In this document: piece after piece, positions 50,046 through 58,452 of the stretch
Layout of the letters: every line of letters begins with the position of its first letter
Position numbering within the stretch: position 1 is the stretch's first letter
From: Verrucomicrobiota bacterium
GTDB taxonomy: Bacteria; Verrucomicrobiota; Verrucomicrobiia; Opitutales; Opitutaceae
Direction of reading: 5' to 3'
Length of the DNA stretch: 64,000 nucleotides
Assembly: GCA_016721945.1 (NCBI GenBank)
Contig: JADKHC010000023.1
Location: 22,198 to 86,197, forward strand
Notes under the pieces: model-generated
The model's input: only the letters and a program-made list of their open reading frames with translations
The model's database searches: none
What the model was told of the DNA's origin: nothing
Translations under genes and position numbers: made by a program

Positions 50046-52496
50046 ATGTCCATCTACGGCACCTTCGACGACGCAAACCGCGAGTTCGTTATCTCTCGCC
50101 CAGACACTCCCTTGCCCTGGCTCAACTACCTCGGCCAGGACGAATTCTTCGGCATGGTTACCCAGACCTCCGGCGGCTATTCTTTCTGGAAAGACGCGAA
50201 ACTGCGCCGCCTCACACGCTATCGCTACAACAATAACCCGATGGATAACGACGGTCGCTTCCTCTACGTGAAGCAGGGCGACTCCGTCTGGAATCCGGGC
50301 TGGAAACCCACCCGCACCAAACTCGACGCCTTCGAATGCCGTCACGGCCTCGGCTATTCGCGCATCACCGGCAAGAAAGACGGTATTGAGGTCGAGCAGC
50401 TCATGTTCGTACCGCCGCAAGAAAACTTGGAGATCTGGAAAGTTTCGGTTCGTAATAAAACCAAGAAACCCCAGAAGCTTTCCCTCTTTTCATTTGTTGA
50501 GTTCTGCTCTTTCGAGGCACTCAATGACATGACGAACTACCAGCGCACCTACTCGATCGGCGAAGTCGAGATCGAGGGCAGCGCGATCTATCACAAGACC
50601 GAGTTCCGCGAACGCCGCAACCACTACGCACTCTTCGGATGCACCCGAAAAATCGACGGCTACGACACTTCGCGCGACGCCTTCGTCGGCGTCCACAACG
50701 GCCTGCAAGATCCAAAAGCAGTCCTCGCTGGCAAGTGCACCAACTCCCGCGCCTACGGCTGGAATCCCGTCGGCGCGCATCAGATCAATCTCACGCTCAA
50801 GCCCGGCCAGGAGGAGACTTTTGCCTTCGTCCTCGCGTACATTGATCAAGGCGACCTGACGAAGTTCGATGCCCCGTTCGTCATGAATAAGACGAAGGGC
50901 CGCGAAATCCTCGCCAAATATTCCGACCTCGCGGCCGTCGACGCAGCGTTCGCGTCGGTCAAAAACCGCTGGACCGAACTTCTCTCCATCTACCAATCCA
51001 CCAAGGTCCCGAGCTTGCCGCTCGCTCGCATGGTCAACACCTGGAATCAGGCCCAGGTCATGGCGACGTTCAACCTTTCGCGTTCCGCCTCCGGCTACGA
51101 AACCGGCATCGGCCGCGGCATGGGCTTCCGCGACTCCAACCAGGACGTCCTCGGCTTCGTTCACCTCCTCCCAGACCGCGCCCGTCAACGGATTCTCGAC
51201 ATCGCCGCCACGCAACTTTCCGATGGCACTTGCTATCACCAATATCAGCCGCTCACCAAGAAAGGCAACGCCGAGGCCGGCAGCGGTTTCAACGACGACC
51301 CGCTCTGGCTGATCCTCTCGACCTGCTCGTACATTCGCGAGACCGGTGACACCACGATCCTCGATGAACAGATCGGTTGCGCCGACATCCCTGGCTCGAA
51401 ACATACGCTCCTCGATCACTTGGAAATTTCCGTCGCCTACACGCGCCGGAACAAGGGGCCACATGGCCTGCCGCTCATTGGCCGCGCCGACTGGAACGAC
51501 TGCCTAAACCTAAACTGTTTCTCAGACCAACCCAACGAATCGTTCCAAAACACGGCCAACAAGGCCAAGGGCGACGTCGCTGAATCGGTCATGATCGCCG
51601 GCCTCTTTCTCTACGCCGCGAAGGACATGTCTGCGCTCTACCGCTTCCTCAAGCGCGAGAGCGAAGCGGTCCGCATCGACGGTTACTATTCCGAGATGCT
51701 CGATATCGTCGAGACGCAGGCGTGGGACGGCGCGTGGTACACCCGGGCGTTCGACAACTTCAGCAATCCCGTCGGCTCCAAGAGCTGCAAGGAAGGCAAA
51801 ATCTACATCGAGAGCCAGGCTTGGTGCGTACTCGGCGGCGCAGGCCAAACCAATGGCAGAGCCAAAAAAGCCCTGCAAGCCGTGGAGAAATATCTCTATA
51901 CTCCCGACAAGGGCTGCGCGCTCCAATATCCTCCATATTCCGAGTACCACCTCGAACTCGGCGAAGTCTCCAGTTATCCTCCGGGCTACAAAGAAAACGC
52001 CGGTGTGTTCTCGCACAACAACACCTGGATTCATATCGGTTGGACCATGTTCGGCGAAGGCGACAAAGCCCTCGAATATTATCTGAGCATTTGCCCCGCC
52101 GCGAAACCCGACCACGACGTGTATCGGTCCGAGCCCTACGTTTATGCACAGATGACGGCGTCGCAGTTCTCGCCCACTCCCGGCGAAGGAAAAAACTCCT
52201 GGCTCACCGGCACCGCCGCTTGGTCCTTCGTCGTCGCCAGCCAGTACATCCTCGGCATCCGGCCCGACTTCGATGGCCTGCGCATCGATCCTTGCGTGCC
52301 GAAAAAATGGAAAGGCTTCACCGTCACCCGCAAGTTTCGCGGTGTCACCTACACGATCGAAATCAAGAACCCGAAAGGTAAATCAAAAGGCGTGAAGTCT
52401 CTCGTCGTCGACGGCGTGAAAGTCGCCGGCAACGTCATCCCAACGCCCACCGCCGGCACCACCACCGTTTCCGTTATCGCAACCCTCGGCGCCTAA
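50046..52496 (+). CDS. GH94 cellobiose phosphorylase
   Basis: 816 residues without signal peptide. It starts MSIYGTFDDANREFVISRPDTPLPWLNYLG and has the cellobiose-phosphorylase pattern SASGYETGIGRGMGFRDSNQD, YHQYQPLTKKGNAEAGSGFNDDPLW (catalytic Asp in FNDDPLW), IGRADWNDCLNLN and CPKKW-like ending DPCVPKKWKGFTVTR. It splits cellobiose with phosphate into glucose-1-phosphate and glucose in the cytoplasm, saving ATP. The 270 bases before it hold no gene. A hairpin separates it from a second GH94 gene. Confidence 0.92.
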   Translation: MSIYGTFDDANREFVISRPDTPLPWLNYLGQDEFFGMVTQTSGGYSFWKDAKLRRLTRYRYNNNPMDNDGRFLYVKQGDSVWNPGWKPTRTKLDAFECRHGLGYSRITGKKDGIEVEQLMFVPPQENLEIWKVSVRNKTKKPQKLSLFSFVEFCSFEALNDMTNYQRTYSIGEVEIEGSAIYHKTEFRERRNHYALFGCTRKIDGYDTSRDAFVGVHNGLQDPKAVLAGKCTNSRAYGWNPVGAHQINLTLKPGQEETFAFVLAYIDQGDLTKFDAPFVMNKTKGREILAKYSDLAAVDAAFASVKNRWTELLSIYQSTKVPSLPLARMVNTWNQAQVMATFNLSRSASGYETGIGRGMGFRDSNQDVLGFVHLLPDRARQRILDIAATQLSDGTCYHQYQPLTKKGNAEAGSGFNDDPLWLILSTCSYIRETGDTTILDEQIGCADIPGSKHTLLDHLEISVAYTRRNKGPHGLPLIGRADWNDCLNLNCFSDQPNESFQNTANKAKGDVAESVMIAGLFLYAAKDMSALYRFLKRESEAVRIDGYYSEMLDIVETQAWDGAWYTRAFDNFSNPVGSKSCKEGKIYIESQAWCVLGGAGQTNGRAKKALQAVEKYLYTPDKGCALQYPPYSEYHLELGEVSSYPPGYKENAGVFSHNNTWIHIGWTMFGEGDKALEYYLSICPAAKPDHDVYRSEPYVYAQMTASQFSPTPGEGKNSWLTGTAAWSFVVASQYILGIRPDFDGLRIDPCVPKKWKGFTVTRKFRGVTYTIEIKNPKGKSKGVKSLVVDGVKVAGNVIPTPTAGTTTVSVIATLGA

Positions 52497-52516
52497 AATC
52501 GACAACCATCACGTAG

Positions 52517-52542
52517 GGGCGCAGTCTCGCTGCGCCCTTCCC
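52517..52542 (+). terminator. Hairpin between the two GH94 genes
   Basis: GGGCGCAG, loop TCTCG, CTGCGCCC, then a T/C-rich tail. It could attenuate read-through into the second GH94 gene. Similar GGGGCGCAG hairpins are often dispersed repeats. Confidence 0.5.
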
Positions 52543-52573
52543 TTTTTCATTCACCGAACCTCCTTCCACCGCC

Positions 52574-54964
52574 ATGCAATACGGCCATTTCGACGACAAA
52601 GCAAAAGAGTACGTTATCACGCGTCCCGACACTCCCCGCCCATGGAGCAATTATCTCGGCTCGACCGAGTACGGCGCAATCATCACCAACAACGCCGGCG
52701 GCTATGGCTTCTATAAGAGCGCGCTCAACGGCCGCTTCCTGCGCTCACGCTCCAACTCCGTGCCGCTCGACCAGCCCGGCCGCTATTTCTACCTCCGGGA
52801 CAACGAAGATGGCGATTACTGGTCTTCCTCCTGGCAGCCCGTAGGCAAACCACTTTCCAAGTACAAAAGCACCTGCCGCCATGGCACAGCGTACACAACC
52901 ATCTCGTCGCGCTACGCCGCGATCGAAACCGAAAGCACCTACTTCGTCCCGCTCGGCCAAACCTTCGAATACTGGCGCCTGAAGGTCACCAACAAGTCCA
53001 AGAAACCGCGCAAACTCTCCGTCTTCACCTACTGCGAATTTGCCAGCTGTTGGAACATGCCCAACGACCTGACGAACCTCCAGTACTCGCAGTTCATCAT
53101 TAAGGCCTCGATGGACAACGGCGTGCTCGGCATGGCGATGCACCCGTACTACAAGTTTGATCCAAATAACTTTCTCGGCTCAGGCGGCCGCACCTGGATG
53201 ACGCTCACCGGAGCGCCTATCGCCGGCTATGAAACGGTTCGCGAAAATTTCTTTGGCAACGTTTACAACACCTACGCTAATCCACAAGTCGTCGCCGACG
53301 GCAAATGCTCCAACTTTCTCGCTGAGGGCGAAAACGGTTGCGGCACGTTCCAAGCAGACATCGAACTCGCCCCCGGCGAAACCCGCGAGCTCATCGTCCT
53401 CCTCGGTATGGGCCAACCGGATACACACGGCCACGCCACCATCGCCGAGTTCGGCAACCCCGCTCGCTGCGAAGAAGAATTCGTTAAGCTCAAAGCCCAC
53501 TGGCACGGCCTGCTCGCCGGCGTGAAGGTTGAGACGCCCGACGCCGAGTTCGACTCGATGGCCAACGTCTGGGGCGGCTACAACGCGCTCATCACCTACG
53601 CCTGGTCCCGCCATGCCTCCATGATCTACAACGGCGAGCGCGACGGCCTCGGCTTCCGCGACACCGTGCAGGATTTCCTCGGCGCCATGCCGCTGCTCAA
53701 GGGCCAGATCCGCGAGCGCCTCGAACTCATGCTGACCGGCCAGGTCGCCAACGGCGGCGCGATGCCCGTCGTGCAGCCATTCAACCACACACCGGGAAAA
53801 ATGCAGCCGCCGAAGCGCGAAGAGTATCGCTCCGACGATTGCCAATGGTTCTTTAACGCCATCCCCGACTACGTCGCGGAAACCGGCGAGTTCGATTTCT
53901 ACAAAAAAGTTCTCCCCTACGCCGATCAAGGCGAAGCCACCGTCTTCGGACACCTACGTCGCGCGCTCGAATTTAACCTCGAACGTTCCGGCGCCAATGG
54001 CCTGCCCTGCGGCCTTCACGCCGATTGGAACGATTGCGTCAAGATGGGCTACGACGGCGAATCCGTCATGGTCGCCTTCCAGCTCCGGTATGGTCTTTTC
54101 ACCTACGCGCAGATCGCCGACAAACTCAGCCTGCCCGACGAGGCCGCTTGGGCTCGCACCGAGTTGACGAAGCTCGAAGCCGCGATCCAGAAAGCCGCGT
54201 GGGACGGCGAATGGTACCTCTGGGCCATCGGCCCTGACGGCCACCGCTACGGTTCGAAAACCGAAACCGAAGGAAAGATCTATATCAACACGCAGGTCTT
54301 CGCCGTCATGTCCGGCGCCGCCACACCCGCGCAAGGCCGCAGTTCGATGTACGCGCTTAAGCGCGATCTCGCCACGCCCTACGGCGTCATGCTCAGCGCG
54401 CCACCGTTTACCGAAACACCTCCAACCGTCATGGGCGGCGTGATCTATAATCACGGCATCAAGGAAAACGCCGGCATCTTCTGCCACACACAAAGCTGGG
54501 CCGTCATCGCCGAATGTCTGCTCGGCAATGGTGACCAAGCCTACGAATACTACCGCGCGTTCATGCCCGCCGCGTACAACACCCGCGCCGAAATCCGTGA
54601 GATCGAGCCCTACGTCCACTGCCAGACGACCTACGCGACCTGCAATCGCAACGCCGGCAAATCCCGCGTGCCCTGGCTCTCCGGCACCGCTTCGTGGAGC
54701 CACCACGCCGCGCTGCAATGGATCCTCGGCGTCCGCCCGGAAGTCGACGGCCTGCGCATCGACCCATGCATACCGAAACAATGGCCAGGTTTTAAAATGA
54801 CCCGCGTCTTCCGCGACAAAACGCTAAAGATCGAAGTCAAAAACCCATCCAACATCTGCAAAGGCGTGAAGTCCCTCACCGTCGACGGAAAAACCCTCGA
54901 AGGAAACTTCATTCCGCTCGACCGCCTAAAAGACGGCTCCAAGATCGTCGCGATCCTCGGTTAA
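52574..54964 (+). CDS. GH94-family disaccharide phosphorylase, substrate uncertain
   Basis: 796 residues, cytoplasmic, starting MQYGHFDDKAKEYVITRPDTP. The catalytic Asp is in EEYRSDDCQWFFNAIPDYV rather than the FNDDPLW of cellobiose phosphorylase. Other marks are RDGLGFRDTVQDFLGAMP, LHADWNDCVKMGYDGE and ITRV-like DPCIPKQWPGFKMTRVF. The SDDxxW form and opening resemble chitobiose or cellobionate phosphorylases. In this cello/xyloglucan context a cello-oligosaccharide or cellobionate role is as likely as a chitin role. It probably shares a transcript with the preceding phosphorylase. Confidence 0.85.
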   Translation: MQYGHFDDKAKEYVITRPDTPRPWSNYLGSTEYGAIITNNAGGYGFYKSALNGRFLRSRSNSVPLDQPGRYFYLRDNEDGDYWSSSWQPVGKPLSKYKSTCRHGTAYTTISSRYAAIETESTYFVPLGQTFEYWRLKVTNKSKKPRKLSVFTYCEFASCWNMPNDLTNLQYSQFIIKASMDNGVLGMAMHPYYKFDPNNFLGSGGRTWMTLTGAPIAGYETVRENFFGNVYNTYANPQVVADGKCSNFLAEGENGCGTFQADIELAPGETRELIVLLGMGQPDTHGHATIAEFGNPARCEEEFVKLKAHWHGLLAGVKVETPDAEFDSMANVWGGYNALITYAWSRHASMIYNGERDGLGFRDTVQDFLGAMPLLKGQIRERLELMLTGQVANGGAMPVVQPFNHTPGKMQPPKREEYRSDDCQWFFNAIPDYVAETGEFDFYKKVLPYADQGEATVFGHLRRALEFNLERSGANGLPCGLHADWNDCVKMGYDGESVMVAFQLRYGLFTYAQIADKLSLPDEAAWARTELTKLEAAIQKAAWDGEWYLWAIGPDGHRYGSKTETEGKIYINTQVFAVMSGAATPAQGRSSMYALKRDLATPYGVMLSAPPFTETPPTVMGGVIYNHGIKENAGIFCHTQSWAVIAECLLGNGDQAYEYYRAFMPAAYNTRAEIREIEPYVHCQTTYATCNRNAGKSRVPWLSGTASWSHHAALQWILGVRPEVDGLRIDPCIPKQWPGFKMTRVFRDKTLKIEVKNPSNICKGVKSLTVDGKTLEGNFIPLDRLKDGSKIVAILG

Positions 54965-55107
54965 TCTAAACCCAACTATTTAACCACGGTCTACACCGAT
55001 GAACACGGATTGAAAACGCCTTTGGGTACTTCCTATCCAAATCACCCGTGACAATTCCCAACTAGTTTCCCAACGCCTGCTCCCGCCTCCAGCCCCGACA
55101 ACTCCCC

Positions 55108-56706
55108 ATGTCCAGCCCCTCAACTTCCGCCGCGCCTGCTGACAAAAAACCTATTGAAGACCGTGTCCCGACTTCTCAGAAGTTCGGTTACGGCCTCGGT
55201 AGCGTCCACGACATGTGGGGCCATTGGCTCTATTCTGGACTGGCGTTTCAGGTCTTCAACATCCACCTCGGCGTATCCACGGCGTGGATCGCCCGCGCGC
55301 TTCTTTGTAAGCTGGTGTTTGAGGCGGTCTGGGACTCCGTGTTCGGCTGGTGGTCAGACAACACCCGCACCCGCTTCGGTCGTCGTCGCCCGTTCATTCT
55401 CGTCGGCTCCATCCTCGCTGGCCTCATGTTGCCGGTGATGTTCATGGTGCAAAACGATTGGTCTGAAATCCAATACTTCTGGTTCATGGTTGGCTCCATG
55501 GGGTTGCTCGTACCGATTATGAGCTGCTTCTACATGCCGTTCCAAAGCCTGGGTTATGAACTCACCCCGGCCTACAACGAGCGCACCACGATCTTCGCCT
55601 GGCGCAATGCCATGCAGAAGGTGCCCGAAGTCGCCATGTTTGCCGCCGCGGCCTTTACCACCGCCGGTGTTTGGGTTGGCGCAACGTGGACCAACGTCCC
55701 CGAGCGTATCTGGACTCTCGCCGGTCAAACAATCAACTGGTTCGGCAACCTGATCGCAGGCATCTTCACGCTCGATATGCCGCGACTCGGCATCCTGGTC
55801 AAAACGCTCTTTGGCTGGGCCAAGGGTGCAGAGGGCAGCAAGCCTGACATTCTCCTCGGTGCTCAGGTCTACACACTGATCCTTGGCGCCATTATGGTGT
55901 TTGCCGGTATCGGCGTGTTCCTGCTCACCCGCGAACGCTACTACGACAAACTCGTCGTCGAGCGCAAACAGGGCAAAATCTCTATCAAGGCCACGCTCGG
56001 CCAAACCCTCGCCTGCCGACCCTTCCGCACGAGTATTTTCATGGCTCTTGGTTATGGCATCGGCACCAGCATGGTCGGCGCACTCGGCTACTACGCCACC
56101 GTCTATTATGTTTGCCACGGCGATGTCGCCGCAGGCGGCACATGGAATTTCTGGATGGGCCTGACCGGCATGGTCATGGGCCTCGCTGGCATTCCCTTTT
56201 ATTCGTTCTTCGCCCGAAAAATCGGCAAAAAACTCAGCATGATCCTGGTGCAGGTATGCGCCATCGGCGGTTTCATCGCCACCTGGTGGCTCTACACACC
56301 TTCTATTCAATGGTTGCAGGTCGTCTCCTGCGGCCTGACGGCCTTCACCGGCTCCGGTTTCTGGATGCTCTACGGCTCCATGACCGCCGACGTGATCGAC
56401 GCCGACGAATTGGAAACTGGCAACCGCCGCGAAGGCGCTTTTGCCGCCTGCGGTTCATGGATAATGAAGCTCGGCGTCGCACTCGGAAATTGGGGCTCCG
56501 GAGAAATCCTGGATATTGTAGGCTTCAAATCCAGTCTCGGCGGAAACCAAACCGACCACGCCATATTCATGATTCGAATCCTTCTCGCATCAATTCCCGT
56601 GATCGGCCTCGTCGTCGCGCTGGTGTTCCTCATCCGTTTCCCGCTCACGCAAAAGAAGATGGCCGAAATCCGCCAGCAACTCGAAGCCCGACGCGGAAAG
56701 GTCTGA
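55108..56706 (+). CDS. GPH-family (melibiose-type) MFS sugar symporter
   Basis: 532 residues, 12 helices. The GPH hallmark follows helix 2: FGWWSDNTRTRFGRRRPFILVG. Other marks are GSMGLLVPIMSCFYMPFQSLGYELTPAYNERT (in pieces) and TADVIDADELETGNRREGAFAA near helix 11. An insertion of about 60 residues between helices 6 and 7 is longer than in MelB. Located after two GH94 phosphorylases, it is the likely importer of their disaccharide substrate. It is the last gene before the integron-like region. Confidence 0.88.
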   Translation: MSSPSTSAAPADKKPIEDRVPTSQKFGYGLGSVHDMWGHWLYSGLAFQVFNIHLGVSTAWIARALLCKLVFEAVWDSVFGWWSDNTRTRFGRRRPFILVGSILAGLMLPVMFMVQNDWSEIQYFWFMVGSMGLLVPIMSCFYMPFQSLGYELTPAYNERTTIFAWRNAMQKVPEVAMFAAAAFTTAGVWVGATWTNVPERIWTLAGQTINWFGNLIAGIFTLDMPRLGILVKTLFGWAKGAEGSKPDILLGAQVYTLILGAIMVFAGIGVFLLTRERYYDKLVVERKQGKISIKATLGQTLACRPFRTSIFMALGYGIGTSMVGALGYYATVYYVCHGDVAAGGTWNFWMGLTGMVMGLAGIPFYSFFARKIGKKLSMILVQVCAIGGFIATWWLYTPSIQWLQVVSCGLTAFTGSGFWMLYGSMTADVIDADELETGNRREGAFAACGSWIMKLGVALGNWGSGEILDIVGFKSSLGGNQTDHAIFMIRILLASIPVIGLVVALVFLIRFPLTQKKMAEIRQQLEARRGKV

Positions 56707-56744
56707 GCCCGCCAACCAGATCGGCTCGCCCAGCCACCGACGAC

Positions 56745-57034
56745 TAATACCAACGTCACCTATGTTTTGGACTTTGGCAGGGCATATGGTCTCTCATCCG
56801 CCTCGGTCAATGCATTGACCCTTCGATCATAAAGCAAAAGTCTTATACCAATGACCCTGTGCTTTTATACTAAAGTTGATCTTGGCTGGGCTGAATTCTG
56901 GAATTGAACAGAAGAAAACGAAGGTAACGAAGAGATCCATGAAGTACCAGCAGGCCTTCGTTCTCTTTGTTATCTTCTGTTCAAAGTCTGATAGCTTGGT
57001 GCTGTTGGTATAATTCTTAAGTGACGTTGGTATA
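56745..57034. mobile_element. MITE-like element at the distal edge of the cassette array
   Basis: About 290 bases bounded by inverted ends AATACCAACGTCAC (56746-56759) and GTGACGTTGGTATA (57021-57034), 13 of 14 matching. A second inner pair, TTATACCAATG / TTGGTATAATT, lies inside. No gene is present. It encloses copy B of the dispersed repeat. The size, termini and lack of coding capacity suggest a non-autonomous transposon. Confidence 0.55.
56910..56990. repeat. Dispersed repeat, copy B
   Basis: Reverse complement of the repeat at 45609-45672: GAAGGTAACGAAGAGAT, then CAGGCCTTCGTTCTCTTTGTTATCTTC. The outer ends (AACAGAAGAAAACGAAGG / CCTTCG..TCTTCTGTT) are inverted, so it forms a long hairpin inside the MITE-like element. 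Confidence 0.7.
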
Positions 57035-57050
57035 AATTACTGCCATTCGC

Positions 57051-57089
57051 GTGACGGAAATAGACGCTGGCTGTTGCGCCTGGTTCGGC
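57051..57089 (-). other. attC site a (truncated, distal end)
   Basis: GTGACGGAAATAGACGC to CCTGGTTCGGC matches the right half of the other sites. The left part, including the CGTTCGGC end, is missing and replaced by the MITE-like element, so this is where the array was cut. Confidence 0.65.
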
Positions 57090-57093
57090 GGCT

Positions 57094-57402
57094 TCATTTA
57101 TCGTCCTCTAAAAGTTCGCTGAGAAGAAACATTTTTTCCGCTCGGCGTACATGCAAGACATAGACCCTTTCATCATCGATACGGTAATAGAGCCAACACG
57201 GTTTGATCCAAACCTGACGATAATTCTTGTGCGGAAACTCTGGAATAGGACGACCGAGCCTTAAAAACGAACTCAAATTGTCTGTGGCAGTAAATACGCG
57301 ACTCGTAACTGCAGCTGCTGCCTCCGGCTTATCCAGTGCCATGACCTCAATGATCGCCTCAAGCTGACCCAAGGCCGGTTCGGACCAAATTACTTCAGCC
57401 AT
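57094..57402 (-). CDS. ParE/RelE-family toxin (cassette 1)
   Basis: 102 residues, MAEVIWSEPALGQLEAIIEV, then FPHKNYRQVWIKPCWLYYRIDDERVYVLHVRRAEKMF: the ParE/RelE fold with its YYRIDDERVYVLHV strand. ParE toxins block gyrase; RelE types cut mRNA. The start overlaps the antitoxin stop by 13 bases, a translationally coupled pair. The stop lies 4 bases from the truncated attC, so it is the last surviving cassette. TA pairs are known to stabilise large integron arrays. Confidence 0.88.
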   Translation of the reverse strand: MAEVIWSEPALGQLEAIIEVMALDKPEAAAAVTSRVFTATDNLSSFLRLGRPIPEFPHKNYRQVWIKPCWLYYRIDDERVYVLHVRRAEKMFLLSELLEDDK

Positions 57403-57647
57403 TTCGAAAAGCGTCGCTTGGCCTGAGTCTGGCTAACTGTGCGCCCATCTCGAACCGCCTGCTCACCGAGCGCAATGCCCTCGATAACTGATAATCGCCG
57501 GTTCAATTCGTCGTATGAGTCTACGTCGACAAGATATGCGGCAGGTTTGCCGTGCTGGGTAATCAAGATCGGGCTCCTATCGCTCTGTAAACCAGTGATG
57601 ATCTCTGTTGCTCGGCGCTTTAAAGTGGTGACTAGCTCGGTTCTCAT
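57390..57647 (-). CDS. Phd/YefM-family antitoxin (cassette 1)
   Basis: 85 residues. The DNA-binding N-terminal part RRATEIITGLQSDRSPILITQHGKPAAYLVDVDSYDEL (in pieces) is the Phd/YefM signature, and a charged C-terminal tail (TQAKRRFSKWLK) would wrap the toxin. It begins 47 bases after attC b, leaving room for its own promoter, which TA cassettes need when far from the integron promoter. Confidence 0.88.
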   Translation of the reverse strand: MRTELVTTLKRRATEIITGLQSDRSPILITQHGKPAAYLVDVDSYDELNRRLSVIEGIALGEQAVRDGRTVSQTQAKRRFSKWLK

Positions 57648-57693
57648 GAGTGATACTTAAGTGCTACTATGGCCGACGGTCAAGTGGGCTTTT

Positions 57694-57792
57694 TCCGAAC
57701 GTCCCATGTCAGCCACGGCCCGAAGCGGCGCGCCACGTGCTCCGCACGTGGCGTGACGCGCAGGGTCGTTGTGCTGTAGCGCCTGGTTCGGC
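57694..57792 (-). other. attC site b (99 bp)
   Basis: Bounded by TCCGAAC and GTTCGGC on the plus strand. The central hairpin is CCACGTGC-TCC-GCACGTGG. Variant outer base (T for G) at the R' end. Confidence 0.85.
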
Positions 57793-57799
57793 TCCGTTT

Positions 57800-58063
57800 C
57801 TATTCGTAATGTGTCCACATCCGAAGAATCTTCACCGCTTTCTTCTCATTATACACCTGATAAACAAGCCGGTGCTGAATATTGATCCGTCGAGAATATG
57901 CCCCGTCTAGATCCCCGAGCAGCTTTTCAAATGGCGGTGGATTCGTGAAAGGATCCTTTTTCAGAATCTCCAAGAGTCGCTCGGCTTGAGCGCGCAAATT
58001 CGATGACGCTAATTTTTTGGCATCTTTCTGCGCCTGCTTCGTAAAAAATAGATCCCAGCTCAC
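57800..58063 (-). CDS. yoeB: YoeB/Txe-family toxin (cassette 2)
   Basis: 87 residues, MSWDLFFTKQAQKDAKKL, PFEKLLGDLDGAYSRRINIQHRLVYQVYNEKKAVKILRMWTHYE (in pieces). The S-R-R-I-N..HRLVY block and the C-terminal RMWTHYE are the hallmarks of YoeB, a ribosome-dependent mRNA interferase. The start overlaps the antitoxin stop by 4 bases (ATGA-type coupling). Confidence 0.92.
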   Translation of the reverse strand: MSWDLFFTKQAQKDAKKLASSNLRAQAERLLEILKKDPFTNPPPFEKLLGDLDGAYSRRINIQHRLVYQVYNEKKAVKILRMWTHYE

Positions 58064-58302
58064 CAGGCTAAAATCTTCGCCGACTTGCTGAGCGGTTCCT
58101 TAAGTCCCTTGCGAATTGAATCACGCATGCCTGGAATGGAAAGCAGGTAGAGCGTCTCTTGAATGCTACGCCAATCGTCCTCGGATACGAGCACTGCACT
58201 ACTGCGCTTTCCGGTGATGTGAACCGGCTCATGACTAGCCGCCGCGTCATCAACGAGTTGGTAGAGCTGCGCTCGCGCTTGTGTCACAGGAATTGAGGTC
58301 AT
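58060..58302 (-). CDS. yefM: YefM-family antitoxin (cassette 2)
   Basis: 80 residues beginning MTSIPVTQARAQLYQLVDDA, with HEPVHITGKRSSAVLVSEDDWRSIQETLYLLSIPGMRDSIRKG (in pieces), a standard YefM pattern. It begins 48 bases after attC c, the same spacing as in cassette 1, probably holding a private promoter and autoregulatory operator (CGTACGC-GTACGGTT lies just upstream near 58313-58333). Confidence 0.92.
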   Translation of the reverse strand: MTSIPVTQARAQLYQLVDDAAASHEPVHITGKRSSAVLVSEDDWRSIQETLYLLSIPGMRDSIRKGLKEPLSKSAKILAW

Positions 58303-58349
58303 GGGAGTCAGCGTACGCTAAACCGTACGCGTGTCAAGTGGTGTAATTT

Positions 58350-58448
58350 GCCCAACGTTACAGATCTGCCGCGACCGTGTCCGGCGCGGAGCGTGCGCAT
58401 GCACGATCCGTGACGGACATGGTCGTTGGCAGTAGCGCCTGGTTCGGC
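58350..58448 (-). other. attC site c (99 bp)
   Basis: Bounded by GCCCAAC and GTTCGGC (plus strand). Almost identical to site i over its whole length, including CTGCCGCGACCGTGTCCGGC and the GTGCGCATGCAC hairpin loop, although 3.8 kb apart. Confidence 0.9.
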
Positions 58449-58452
58449 TTAG

